Made by a program: the position numbers and the translations under genes. This document shows positions 55,001 through 63,211 of a stretch of 64,000 bases of DNA, piece by piece (position 1 is the stretch's first letter; each line of letters opens with the position of its first letter). This DNA comes from Alterirhizorhabdus solaris. Lineage in GTDB: Bacteria; Pseudomonadota; Alphaproteobacteria; Sphingomonadales; Sphingomonadaceae. The notes below the pieces were generated by a model. It did not search any database. It saw only the letters and a program-made list of their open reading frames with translations, and was not told the DNA's origin. Where the stretch lies: positions 1 to 64,000 of the forward strand of contig NZ_VNIM01000010.1 in assembly GCF_007785815.1 (NCBI RefSeq). Reading direction: 5' to 3'.

Positions 55001-55660
55001 TCATGCTCCCGTTTGAGAATGCGGCGCCGCCACCGGCTTTGACTCCGGAGACTCGCGCTGGCGCAGGAAGATGGTGAGGACGACCAGGACGGCCGTCGAG
55101 AGGAATTCACTCTGCCAATTCTGGAACGACTCGAACCATAGTTGCGGGTCTACGAGATAGCCGAGCAGGGTGGGCGGGACTTCATGGTGGTCGATGGCCT
55201 CCTGCGCCGCCACACGCGCGCTCTGCGTCCAGTGGATCGTGAACGACACGAGAAACAGCAGGGTCAGCGCGATGCCGAGCGATCTTGAATAGATCGCCCG
55301 CGCCAGTCGGCCCTTGTGCAGGATCGGCGGTGCCTGCGGGGCCATCCCTTTCAGGCGGAGGTCCTGGTCGCGCGGCGGATCCTCCGGATCCTTCGACTCC
55401 GCCGATCCGCGCTGGATGAGAATGGCGGTAAGCAGGACGTAGGTTGCCATCTGGAGAAACTCGCTCTCCCAGTTCTCGAAGACCGTCGAGAGGAAGGCAG
55501 GGCCGCCCATGTAGCTGCCGAGCGTCACGGCAGAGCCGCCGTGACGCGCGAGATCTTCGTTCTCCACCCTCCAGCCGGTGAGCAGCTGGCCAAGGAGGCT
55601 GACTGCGAAGAGCACCATCAGCGCGATGGTCAAGCCGTTGTTTCGGAACGCTCGCCGCAT
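55001..55660 (-). CDS. DUF6766 membrane protein (second copy)
   Basis: 219 residues: MRRAFRNNGLTIALMVLFAVSLLGQ, the duplicated SEFLQMATYVLL / SEFLSTAVLVVL motifs and helices as in the copy at 25905-26567. The two are clearly paralogues (shared NNGLTIAL, ESKPVAAPHSQTG). A GGAAC-N16-TGTT stress promoter lies 20 bases upstream of its ATG (55680-55704). The function is unknown; the copies bracket the repair and defence genes. Confidence 0.88.
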   Translation of the reverse strand: MRRAFRNNGLTIALMVLFAVSLLGQLLTGWRVENEDLARHGGSAVTLGSYMGGPAFLSTVFENWESEFLQMATYVLLTAILIQRGSAESKDPEDPPRDQDLRLKGMAPQAPPILHKGRLARAIYSRSLGIALTLLFLVSFTIHWTQSARVAAQEAIDHHEVPPTLLGYLVDPQLWFESFQNWQSEFLSTAVLVVLTIFLRQRESPESKPVAAPHSQTGA

Positions 55661-55679
55661 GATTCACCTCCGCGATCAG

Positions 55680-55704
55680 AACAGGTCGTCGAGCGTAACG
55701 TTCC
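55680..55704 (-). promoter_or_regulatory. EcfG-type general stress promoter of the DUF6766 gene
   Basis: On the minus strand GGAAC (55700-55704) and TGTT (55680-55683) are separated by 16 bases, matching the GGAAC-N16/17-CGTT pattern in all but one base and giving a very short leader before ATG 55660. Confidence 0.45.
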
Positions 55705-55834
55705 TTTGCAGGTCCTCTCGACGCGGACCCGCCGAGGGGAGCTGCCATCGCGGGTTGGATTGCTGCGTAAGCAGCAGCGCCTGAGTTCCACGCGAGACTA
55801 CAACGCCCAATACCTCAGTATCGGATAGGTCGCT

Positions 55835-55859
55835 GGAACGTCCCGCCACGGCACTGGTT
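55835..55859 (+). promoter_or_regulatory. EcfG-type general stress promoter of the YihY gene
   Basis: GGAAC (55835-55839) and GGTT (55856-55859) are 16 bases apart, the same form as the hemerythrin promoter at 20197-20221. The YihY ATG is 28 bases downstream. Confidence 0.45.
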
Positions 55860-55886
55860 CGCCTTGTAATCAAGGGGATCACGGCA

Positions 55887-57146
55887 ATGGCGAAGACGAC
55901 CTCCAGCAGCGGCGCGAACGGGCGCGATGCCATCAGTCCATGGACGATCCCTCCGAGCGGCTGGAAGGAGGTCGTCCTGCGCAGCTGGAAGGAGGCCGGG
56001 CAGGACAATATCAGCCTGGTGGCCTCCGGCGTCGCCTTTTGCGGCGTCTTGGCACTGGTACCGTTGCTCGGCGCGGTCGTGCTCAGCTACGGCCTCGTTG
56101 CCACGCCCGCGACTGTGATCAGGAACGTCCAATCGCTCACCTCGGTGATGCCGGCGGACGCGGCCAAGCTGATCGGCGAGCAGCTCGCGAACGTCGTCAC
56201 CACCTCCGGTGGCAAGAAGGGTTTCGGCCTCCTGATCGCGCTGGCGATCGCGCTCTACGGCGCGATGAAGGGCGCGTCGGCGATCATCACCTCGCTCAAC
56301 ATCGCCTATGATGAGGAAGAGACCCGCGGCTTCGTCCGGCTAAACCTCACGGCGCTTGCGATCACGGCGGGTGCCGTGCTCGTCGCCATTCTCGCAATCA
56401 TCTCGATTGCCGCGATGGGCGGCCTGGAAACGCTGTTCCCTTCGGCGCCGGGCATCGTCCTCGTCGCCGGCAGGATCCTCTCCTACGCCGTCATGGCGGC
56501 GGTCGGCGCCGCGGCGGCGGCAACGCTCTATCGCTACGCGCCGAACCGCGACGAGGCGAAGTGGGTCTGGCTGACGCCGGGTTCGGTGCTTACGACGGTC
56601 CTGTGGCTGATCGTCACGCTGGGATTCGGTTTTTATGTCTCGAACTTCGGCAGCTACGACGCGACATATGGCTCCCTGGGCGCGGCGATCGTCCTCCTGA
56701 CCTGGCTTTACCTGTCCGCCTACATTCTGTTGCTGGGCGCCGAGTTCAATTGCGAGCTCGAACGCCAGACTGCGCGCGATACAACCAAGGGCCCCGAGAA
56801 GGCGCTGGGAACACGCGGCGCCCATGCCGCGGACACGGTTGCCTCTGGCCCGGATGCCGAACCCAAGGCGGGTTCCGGCCCGCACGCGGCGGTGTCCGAG
56901 CAATCGTCGGCACAGCGGGTGGACGAGGGCTCGGCTTCGAGTACGGGATCAGCCTTGCGTGAGTATGCCGTCAGCCGCGCCACGGTGCGCGGCGCGCGTG
57001 TCGCGGGGATGGAGAAGGTTGGCATGCTGCCATCCATCCTCGCGACCGGCGGGCTCGTCATGCTTCGACGTAAGGCCCCGGCCGGCATTGCGCTCCTGGC
57101 GCTTGGTGGCGGTCTGAGCTGGCTGACCGGACGGAAGACGCGCTGA
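55887..57146 (+). CDS. YihY/virulence factor BrkB family membrane protein
   Basis: 419 residues. The YihY domain covers about residues 30-300, with helices such as LVASGVAFCGVLALVPLLGAVV, GLLIALAIALYGAMKGASA, ITAGAVLVAILAIISIAAMGG, GRILSYAVMAAVGAAAAATL, VLTTVLWLIVTLGFGFYVSNF and LLTWLYLSAYILLLGAEFN. The conserved GSYDATYGSLGA loop is present. The C-terminal 110 residues are polar and then end in a short hydrophobic segment. Its role is poorly known, probably membrane or envelope homeostasis. A stress-type promoter precedes it. Confidence 0.9.
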   Translation: MAKTTSSSGANGRDAISPWTIPPSGWKEVVLRSWKEAGQDNISLVASGVAFCGVLALVPLLGAVVLSYGLVATPATVIRNVQSLTSVMPADAAKLIGEQLANVVTTSGGKKGFGLLIALAIALYGAMKGASAIITSLNIAYDEEETRGFVRLNLTALAITAGAVLVAILAIISIAAMGGLETLFPSAPGIVLVAGRILSYAVMAAVGAAAAATLYRYAPNRDEAKWVWLTPGSVLTTVLWLIVTLGFGFYVSNFGSYDATYGSLGAAIVLLTWLYLSAYILLLGAEFNCELERQTARDTTKGPEKALGTRGAHAADTVASGPDAEPKAGSGPHAAVSEQSSAQRVDEGSASSTGSALREYAVSRATVRGARVAGMEKVGMLPSILATGGLVMLRRKAPAGIALLALGGGLSWLTGRKTR

Positions 57147-57242
57147 GGCCGAACCCCGGCGTGTGAGGGAATCGTCCGGACCTGATGAGATCGTTCTCAG
57201 GACGCGGCTGGACCGCAGTCCAGCTGATCGGTAGGCAGCCGA

Positions 57243-58226
57243 ATGATTATCGCGAGCGACCTTGACAGCGCCGGCCTCGGGGCTGTTCTCAAGACGGCAC
57301 TAGACGCCGTCGTGGTGATGCGGACCGATGGCACGATCGCCGGGTGGAACGACGTCGCGGAGCGCACCTTCGGCTGGTCGTTCGGCGATGCGCTCGGCCG
57401 AAGGATGAGCGACATGATCATCCCTGTGCGCTACCGGGACGCGCACGAACACGGCCTCGCCCACTACCTCGCAACGGGGGAGGGGCCGGTTCTGGACCGC
57501 CACCTCGAGATAGAGGCCCTGCACCGCGACGGCCACGAGCTTCCGATTGAGCTGTCGATCACGAGGACCGAGCAGTTTGGCGAACCCGTGTTCCTTGGCT
57601 TCCTGCGCGACATCACCGAGCGGCACGCCGCTGAGCGGCGTCAGGCACTCCTCGTGGGCGAGCTCAACCACCGGGTGAAGAATTTGCTTGGCGTCGTATC
57701 GGGGATCGCCCACCAGACCATCAAGGCCAGCCGGTCGCTCGAGGAGTTCGGTCCCGCGTTCACGGGGCGGCTCCAATCGCTCGGGCGTGCGCACGAGATC
57801 CTCACCGATGGCGCGTGGGAACGGGCGTCGCTCGCCGCCCTCGTCAACGCGCTGCTCGGCCCCTACCTCGATGCCGGCGATAAGCGGATGTCGGTCTCCG
57901 GGCCTCAGCTGATGTTGAGCCCTCGCCATTTCCTGAGCCTTAGCATGATCCTGCACGAGTTGATAACCAATTCCGTGAAATATGGCGCGTTATCGACCGA
58001 GGGCTGCAGGGTGACTGTGATCTGGGGAACAGACGGGAGCGGCGACACGTGGTTGAGTTGGATCGAGAGCGGACTTTCAAATGTTGAAGCCCCTCATCGG
58101 GAAGGGTTCGGATCGCGTATGATCGCACTCAGCGTCAAACATGAGCTGCGCGGGCATAGCACCCGTGAGTGGCTGTCTGGCGGAATGGCATTCCGTCTCA
58201 CCTTCCCCTCGGAGGCGATCGGGTGA
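57243..58226 (+). CDS. PAS-domain HWE-family histidine kinase
   Basis: 327 residues, soluble. A PAS domain (about 10-130; AVVVMRTDGTIAGWNDVAERTFGW) precedes the HWE kinase core: H143 in ELNHRVKN, MILHELITNSVKYGALS and WIESGLS. Such kinases act upstream of PhyR/EcfG stress signalling. The gene is about 95 bases before a receiver-only response regulator at 58322, its probable partner. The original PAS ligand cannot be told. Confidence 0.88.
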   Translation: MIIASDLDSAGLGAVLKTALDAVVVMRTDGTIAGWNDVAERTFGWSFGDALGRRMSDMIIPVRYRDAHEHGLAHYLATGEGPVLDRHLEIEALHRDGHELPIELSITRTEQFGEPVFLGFLRDITERHAAERRQALLVGELNHRVKNLLGVVSGIAHQTIKASRSLEEFGPAFTGRLQSLGRAHEILTDGAWERASLAALVNALLGPYLDAGDKRMSVSGPQLMLSPRHFLSLSMILHELITNSVKYGALSTEGCRVTVIWGTDGSGDTWLSWIESGLSNVEAPHREGFGSRMIALSVKHELRGHSTREWLSGGMAFRLTFPSEAIG

Positions 58227-58321
58227 CTGGCCGCATGGGAAGCAGTCTGCAGTCCGCGAGCGACCGTCGGCCCCCTGCGGCCGAGCCGCTGGACGGAACT
58301 GGGCGGACCGCCAGGGTAGAC

Positions 58322-58702
58322 ATGCAGGCTCGCATCCTGATCGTCGAGGACGAGGTTATGATCGCCTGGATGATCGAGAGCCTGCTGGAGGAGATGGGCT
58401 TCGATACAATCGAGATCGCTGCGAGCGACGACGATGCGTTCGCTGCCGTCGCGAGAGAGCGTCCGGCCCTGATCGTATCTGACATCAATCTCGGCTGCGG
58501 GCTCGATGGGATCGCCGTGGCCGAGCGTATCAACGCCGATGGCGTCGTGCCGGTCCTGTTCGTCAGTGGTTACGCCGACGATAAGGCGCGGCTGAGGATC
58601 GAGACGCAATTCGCCGCCGCCAGTTTGCTTCGCAAGCCGATCGACCATTCACTTCTGCGCGGCGCGGTTATGGCGGCACTGAGTGGACCCGCTCGCCATT
58701 AA
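58322..58702 (+). CDS. Single-domain response regulator
   Basis: 126 residues, receiver domain only: acidic pair in ILIVEDEVMIAWMIE, acceptor Asp in LIVSDINLGCGLDG, conserved Ser/Thr in PVLFVSGYADD and Lys in LLRKPI. No output domain is present, so it may relay phosphate, like the SdrG type of sphingomonads. MQARIL (ATG 58322) is the chosen start; the longer upstream frame lacks domain structure. It follows the HWE kinase at 57243. Confidence 0.88.
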   Translation: MQARILIVEDEVMIAWMIESLLEEMGFDTIEIAASDDDAFAAVARERPALIVSDINLGCGLDGIAVAERINADGVVPVLFVSGYADDKARLRIETQFAAASLLRKPIDHSLLRGAVMAALSGPARH

Positions 58703-58734
58703 GATGAGATCGGCGCGTACCGAGGCGCTTGAGG

Positions 58735-59010
58735 TCAAGCGACCAGCCTGTCCTTTAGGGTCTTGCCGGGAACGAATGCGAGCTTCTTACCGGCCTTGAT
58801 CGTCATCACAGCACCGGTAGCCGGGTTCCGACCTTCGCGAGCCGCCGTCGCCTTGACCTTGAACTTGCCGAACCCGTGCAAAGACACTTCCTCTCCGGCC
58901 ATTGCCGCCTCGATAATCGCGTCCAGAACGCTTTCTATGATCTTCTTGGCCTCTGGCTTGCCTAAGCCGTGCGAGCTCGCGATCCGGTCCGTCAACTGGC
59001 TGCTGTTCAT
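58735..59010 (-). CDS. HU-family DNA-binding protein
   Basis: 91 residues with the HU fold: LTDRIASSHGLGKPEAKKIIESVLDAI, the beta-arm VSLHGFGKFKVKATAAREGRNPATGAVMTI and the C-terminal helix GKTLKDRL. It bends DNA and compacts the nucleoid. The start is MNSSQLTDR (ATG 59010), preceded by GGGAAGAG. It is convergent with the response regulator gene. Confidence 0.92.
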   Translation of the reverse strand: MNSSQLTDRIASSHGLGKPEAKKIIESVLDAIIEAAMAGEEVSLHGFGKFKVKATAAREGRNPATGAVMTIKAGKKLAFVPGKTLKDRLVA

Positions 59011-59061
59011 TCGCTCTTCCCTGATCAATCGGCTTAATGGCGCGCCCTACCAATCGAGTGA

Positions 59062-59085
59062 CGCCGGTAGATTAAGCTACCGGCG
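59062..59085. terminator. Hairpin between DUF3618 operon and HU gene
   Basis: CGCCGGTAG and CTACCGGCG form a 9-bp stem around ATTAAG, just after the DUF3618 stop. No T tract; likely the 3' end of the long minus-strand operon. Confidence 0.5.
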
Positions 59086-59092
59086 GTCGCCC

Positions 59093-60106
59093 TTAAACGT
59101 TCGTGCGCGACGTAGAAATATCCGCGTCACTGCCGCTTGAAAAATGGGTATGGACACTGTCCCTGCCGGCGCTGACGGCTTCGCCGGCGACTTCCTTGAC
59201 GGCACCGGCCAGCGCGCCGCTCTTCAAGTCCGCAACCATCTCGCCGATCGGTCGGTCCCCGCTGAGGCCATGCGCCTGCGCGCTATCCTTGACCGCACCG
59301 ATTGCCTCCGACGCGACGCGTGCACCGCGGTCGACGACATCCTGAGCCAGGTCGCGGCCGGCGGTCCGCAGCTTGTCGGCCGTAGCGCCGAGCGCGCGCT
59401 CTTCCTCATCGCTGGTTGGGATCAGCGATCCCGCGACCATCCCGACCACAGCGGCGATTGCCCCCAATACGATCGGGTTGCTCGTCGCTGAAGCGAGTGT
59501 CTCACGAGTAGATTGTGCCATCGATTCCATTCCTTCCTGAACCGCGACGCCACCGCGCTGGGCATTATCGCTAAGGCGAGTGGCGCCATGCGAAGCGCTG
59601 GCGGATAGATCGTGTGCCGTTTCGCGCACGCTCTGCGCGGCTGACGCCATCGCGTCCTTGATGCGCTGCCCGTAGGTGGAGGCTGTATCGGACGCGTCCC
59701 GGGCGATCCCAAGCACCTTGCCACGGGCGTCATCGATGCGACCGGAATAGGCGTCCGGATGCTCGTCTTGCTGCCGCATCACACCGGCTTCGGCCGTGCG
59801 TAGGCGCGTCGCAAGATCCGGCTCGCGTGTGACCCTCGCCGGCGTTTGGGAGGTTCGAGCATTCGATACCATCAGCCAGGCCAACCCGATCCCGGTCAAC
59901 GCTGCGGGCAGGGGGTTGGCCTTGAGCTTGCCAAGCACGTCCTGGGTGAAATCCGCGCCGTCGCCGCCCTTGAAGTAGGCGAAGGCGTCGTTGACGAGCT
60001 GCCCCGGCGAAAGCCGGTCCTGGAGCTCGTCGAGGCGGTTATCCATGCGCGCCCGTGTTCTCGCCAGATCGCGCTCGATCTGGTCGGTCTCGGTCGTTTC
60101 CGACAT
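59093..60106 (-). CDS. DUF3618 family envelope-associated protein
   Basis: 337 residues. The DUF3618 signature is at the start (TDQIERDLARTRARMDNRLDELQDRLSPGQLVNDAF). One hydrophobic segment (PLPAALTGIGLAWLMVSN) and a second (PIVLGAIAAVVGMVAGSLIPTS) flank long amphipathic Ala-rich helices (DARGKVLGIARDASDTAST), resembling LEA-type or apolipoprotein-like proteins. It follows the holin-like gene, whose stop overlaps its start. A membrane-protective role under stress is a plausible guess. Confidence 0.85.
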   Translation of the reverse strand: MSETTETDQIERDLARTRARMDNRLDELQDRLSPGQLVNDAFAYFKGGDGADFTQDVLGKLKANPLPAALTGIGLAWLMVSNARTSQTPARVTREPDLATRLRTAEAGVMRQQDEHPDAYSGRIDDARGKVLGIARDASDTASTYGQRIKDAMASAAQSVRETAHDLSASASHGATRLSDNAQRGGVAVQEGMESMAQSTRETLASATSNPIVLGAIAAVVGMVAGSLIPTSDEEERALGATADKLRTAGRDLAQDVVDRGARVASEAIGAVKDSAQAHGLSGDRPIGEMVADLKSGALAGAVKEVAGEAVSAGRDSVHTHFSSGSDADISTSRTNV

Positions 60107-60501
60107 TACATATGCTCCTTAAGAATGCGGGCGTCCTTGCTGAGGCTCGCCGTCGTTCGATCAGGGGTGATGTTCTTCAGCGACAGCTTGGCGAGGCCGC
60201 CGCGGGCGATCAGGCCGCCGACGAAGACGATCACGGCACCAACGATCAGTAGAGCCGCCCAAGCCGGAATCCACATGGCGAGGATCGCCGCGCCACCCTC
60301 GAGCAGCACAACGAGGCCGGCGAATGCCACCACCGCCCCGCCGATGAGCGAAATGCCGCCGCCAAGCAGACCGTGGAGCTTCTGATCGAACTCGGCGCGG
60401 GCGAGCGCCAGCTCACCCTTGACCAAGTCCTGGACATCGCCGGCAAGACCGCTGGCGATCTGGCCGAGGCTGTGAGGCGCTCCCGGATCAGCGCTGCTCA
60501 T
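60106..60501 (-). CDS. Phage-holin-family/DUF1469 membrane protein
   Basis: 131 residues: LASGLAGDVQDLVKGELALARAEF-type amphipathic N-terminus (LGQIASGLAGDVQDLV) followed by two membrane helices (GGAVVAFAGLVVLLEGGAAILAM; AALLIVGAVIVFVGGLIARG), the DUF1469/YqjE holin-superfamily III layout. It overlaps both neighbouring genes. Despite the name, these proteins belong to envelope stress sets (YqjE/ElaB-like) rather than to phage lysis. Confidence 0.85.
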   Translation of the reverse strand: MSSADPGAPHSLGQIASGLAGDVQDLVKGELALARAEFDQKLHGLLGGGISLIGGAVVAFAGLVVLLEGGAAILAMWIPAWAALLIVGAVIVFVGGLIARGGLAKLSLKNITPDRTTASLSKDARILKEHM

Positions 60502-61024
60502 GGCCGACCTCCGGCAGTGTCGGCAGGGCGTCGCGCGGCACGTCGGCCGCGACGATCTTGCCGAAACGAGCAAGGCCGAAGCCGGCGGCCAAAATCGCGC
60601 CGATGAACACCGCCCGCTGCCGGCGTGCGAAGGTCTGCACCTGGCCGAGCAGGGCGGTCAGGTCATTCTCGCGGAGGGACGTGGCAAGCGTCGAAAGCTC
60701 GGCCGCACCACGCTCGACGGCGCCCGCAAGCCAGTCCTGTTTACCCTGCAGCTGCTCTCCCGACCGGTGAACGCTCTCGGCAAGGCTGTCGATCTGGTCG
60801 GCAAGATCGGCCTTCTGCCCTTCCACAGCGCTGAAGGCCTTGTCCTTGACCTGGCCGACCAGCAACGAGGCTTTATCGGCGGCTTCGCCAGCAACCTCTT
60901 TGGCCTGTCCTGCGACATCGCTGCCGGCGCCGATCGAACGGTCAACCGGCGGCGGGGCGCTTTGCGACGACGGTGCAAATTGACCGCCGGTGGGGGTGCT
61001 AGAAGCCATCGGGTCGTTCATCAT
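60488..61024 (-). CDS. YqjD/ElaB-like amphipathic membrane-anchored protein
   Basis: 178 residues. Residues 40-130 form long Ala-rich amphipathic helices (DVAGQAKEVAGEAADKASLLVGQVKDKAF, ADQIDSLAESVHRSGEQLQG); a C-terminal hydrophobic segment (RAVFIGAILAAGFGLARFG) anchors it. This is the layout of ElaB/YqjD-type proteins, which sit beside DUF1469 proteins in this operon as they do in enterobacteria. ATG 61024 follows AGGAGAG. Confidence 0.7.
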   Translation of the reverse strand: MMNDPMASSTPTGGQFAPSSQSAPPPVDRSIGAGSDVAGQAKEVAGEAADKASLLVGQVKDKAFSAVEGQKADLADQIDSLAESVHRSGEQLQGKQDWLAGAVERGAAELSTLATSLRENDLTALLGQVQTFARRQRAVFIGAILAAGFGLARFGKIVAADVPRDALPTLPEVGHEQR

Positions 61025-61059
61025 TCTCTCCTGTCGATCGGTTGCTGCTGATGAGCTGG

Positions 61060-61416
61060 TTAGAGGCCGCCCGCGACGAGGCCGCACCGAACGCCGGCGC
61101 CGGCGACGGCAAGCGGTACAGCCGGGTCCTTCAATTCGACGGCTACCCGCATGAGGTCGCTGGCGGTCAGGTGCGCAGGATCGCTATCGTTGGTGCGGTA
61201 AGCCTTGGCGGCACGACCGAGCTGCTGAAGCTGATTAATCGACAAGTGCGAAGATAGGTCGGAGCCGACGCAATCGGCACGCTGCGCCTCGAGGCCGTAC
61301 CGCGTCAGCGCCGTGGAAATCTGAGTAGAGGGAGTGGCGCAGCCCGTGAGGAGCGTCACGGCAATGCCGGTAGCAAAAGCTGTCTGCCACCGGCGCTGGA
61401 TCACAGCAGCTTTCAT
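61060..61416 (-). CDS. Small lipoprotein
   Basis: 118 residues. A signal peptide with lipobox LLTGC (cleavage before the Cys, about residue 25) is followed by a short polar domain (STQISTALTRYGLEAQRADCVGSDLSSHLSINQLQQLGRAAKAY). The family is not recognised. Its start overlaps the stop of the preceding lipoprotein gene (ATGA). Confidence 0.75.
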   Translation of the reverse strand: MKAAVIQRRWQTAFATGIAVTLLTGCATPSTQISTALTRYGLEAQRADCVGSDLSSHLSINQLQQLGRAAKAYRTNDSDPAHLTASDLMRVAVELKDPAVPLAVAGAGVRCGLVAGGL

Positions 61417-61769
61417 TTGCCGCGGATCGCATCGGCCTGCTGGTCGAGCGCCTTTCCGGTCTGCTTCGCGTCCTTCCGGAGCGCCGCCGCTTGCTGCTCC
61501 AGCCCATCGGCGCGCTGGTCGGCCACGGTCCGGACCTCGTCCGCACGATCTTCAGCAGCATCGGCCTGCGCTTCGATGGCGCGGCCTTGATCTCGTACAG
61601 CGCGATCCTGCACCTCGCCGAGCCGCTCACGGGAACCTTCACCGAGAGCATCGACGCTTGCATTGGCAGCTGCGTCAGCTTTTTCGCCCGCATTCTCGCG
61701 TGGGCCGTCGCACCCACCGAGAAGGCCGACCACGACTAACGCTGCCACGATGTGCAGCTGCGCTCTCAC
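61413..61769 (-). CDS. Coiled-coil lipoprotein
   Basis: 118 residues. Signal peptide with lipobox LLGGC (Cys at about 20), then an almost wholly helical, charged, Ala-rich chain with heptad character (ENAGEKADAAANASVDALGE, RADEVRTVADQRADGLEQQAAALRKD). It may link or space the envelope. It overlaps the TM-helix-repeat gene by four bases. Confidence 0.75.
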   Translation of the reverse strand: MRAQLHIVAALVVVGLLGGCDGPRENAGEKADAAANASVDALGEGSRERLGEVQDRAVRDQGRAIEAQADAAEDRADEVRTVADQRADGLEQQAAALRKDAKQTGKALDQQADAIRGK

Positions 61770-63142
61770 GACTGCGGACCTTGGGTCGGAGGCGTACCGG
61801 CACCGGGCCGGAGCGTGCTGCTCATTTGGGGCGGGATCTGCTCAGTCCCTGTCGAGCCGGCAAGCTTCTGAACCGTTCGGGCAGCAGCGTCACGACCGCC
61901 GAGCCCGAAAGCAAGGGCAAAGGCAACCGCGATGGCTCCTAGAAGTAGGCCGAACGCCAGATTGATGATGTCGTCGGCTAAACCCATGAAGCGCAGGCCG
62001 ATCGCCGTGCCGAGTACGATGATCGCGACCTGGACGATCTTGGCGGTAAGCTCTGCATTTGCACCGCCGCTTGCCCGCACCACCGACGCGACGAGCTTGG
62101 CGATGGCGACGGCGGCGGCGATGATGACGGCACCGAAGATGACCGAGCCGAGCAACGTCAGGATCTCGGCCATCATCTGCGAGCCGTAAGCGAAGTTAAG
62201 CTGCCGGAACGCCTCCATCAGCCCGAAGATGACGATGGCCGCAAACACGGCATTGCCGATGAGCTTGGACGGGACAATTGCAGGAGTCGCCGGGGCACCG
62301 GCAGACGTCGCCGGAACACCCGGTGCAGGTGAGGTCGACGCGGAAGGGAAAATGCCGAGTGCCGCGATGGTCCGATCGAAGCCGGTGCTGCTGAGGAATT
62401 GTACGAGGAGCTGCGACGCGAAGCGGCCGATGACATAGGCTAGCGCCAGGATGATGGCGGCAGCGATCACGTGAGGAATGCTGTCGAGGATAATCCGCAG
62501 CATCGCCGTCGCGGGATCGGAGATGGCACGGATGTTGAGCTGATCGAGTGCAGCGATCGCGACGGGGATGATGATGAGCGCGAACACGATGCCGCCGACC
62601 ATACGAGGGAGGGTGGTCGGATCGGCCTTGGCCATGCCGATGCGCTCCGCCATCTGCTCGGTGCGCGCGGCGGTCAGCACGGCTTCGATCGCCTTCTTGG
62701 CGACGCTCGCAACGATATAGCCGACGAAGAAGATCAGGCCAGCGCCGATGATCCGGGGAATGGCTGCACCAAAGCCGTTGAGCATGCGCCCGATCGGGCT
62801 GGTCGAAGCGGCAAGTCCGAGCGGCTGTGCGGCGAGCACGAGCGCGATCAGGATGATGATCCAGAAGGCGGCATCGCCGACCTGAGCACCGACGCTCTTG
62901 GGGTGTCGGCCGGCGGCTTCGGGCACACCCGAGTGGCGATGCGCGTGGCGCGCCAGCGGTGTCTTGTTGACGAGGGCGGCTACGCCCCACTTGGCAGCCT
63001 TGGCCACCAGATAGCCGATGAGTAGGATAACGGCGGCGGCAAGGATCCGCGGGCCCCACTCCTGGATGTAGAGAACGGCGGTGTCGCCGAAATTGCGCGT
63101 GCCGGCGATCATGCCGTCCGCGCTGACATAGTTCGGCTCCAT
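61766..63142 (-). CDS. TM-helix-repeat membrane protein, MscS-like without pore domain
   Basis: 458 residues with four or five copies of a two-helix unit: ILAAAVILLIGYLVAKAAKWG, IIGAGLIFFVGYIVASVAKKAIEAVL, VIAAAIILALAYVIGRFASQLLVQFL and GAVIIAAAVAIAKLVASVVRASG share the GY(I/L)V and following basic stretch of the conserved TM-helix repeat (PF05552). The MscS beta domain that forms the cytoplasmic vestibule is absent, so channel function is uncertain. It is the first gene of the envelope operon. Confidence 0.8.
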   Translation of the reverse strand: MEPNYVSADGMIAGTRNFGDTAVLYIQEWGPRILAAAVILLIGYLVAKAAKWGVAALVNKTPLARHAHRHSGVPEAAGRHPKSVGAQVGDAAFWIIILIALVLAAQPLGLAASTSPIGRMLNGFGAAIPRIIGAGLIFFVGYIVASVAKKAIEAVLTAARTEQMAERIGMAKADPTTLPRMVGGIVFALIIIPVAIAALDQLNIRAISDPATAMLRIILDSIPHVIAAAIILALAYVIGRFASQLLVQFLSSTGFDRTIAALGIFPSASTSPAPGVPATSAGAPATPAIVPSKLIGNAVFAAIVIFGLMEAFRQLNFAYGSQMMAEILTLLGSVIFGAVIIAAAVAIAKLVASVVRASGGANAELTAKIVQVAIIVLGTAIGLRFMGLADDIINLAFGLLLGAIAVAFALAFGLGGRDAAARTVQKLAGSTGTEQIPPQMSSTLRPGAGTPPTQGPQS

Positions 63143-63170
63143 CGCCGCTTCTCCCTGTTGATCGACGATA

Positions 63171-63202
63171 GAAAGCCTGCGCGGGCAACCGCCCGCGCAG
63201 GC
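63171..63202 (-). terminator. Intrinsic terminator of the YsnF-type gene
   Basis: A perfect 12-bp stem (GCCTGCGCGGGC with its complement) around a four-base loop, followed on the minus strand by TTTCTAT. It separates the gene at 63212 from the envelope operon. Confidence 0.85.
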
Positions 63203-63211
63203 CGCGCCTCT

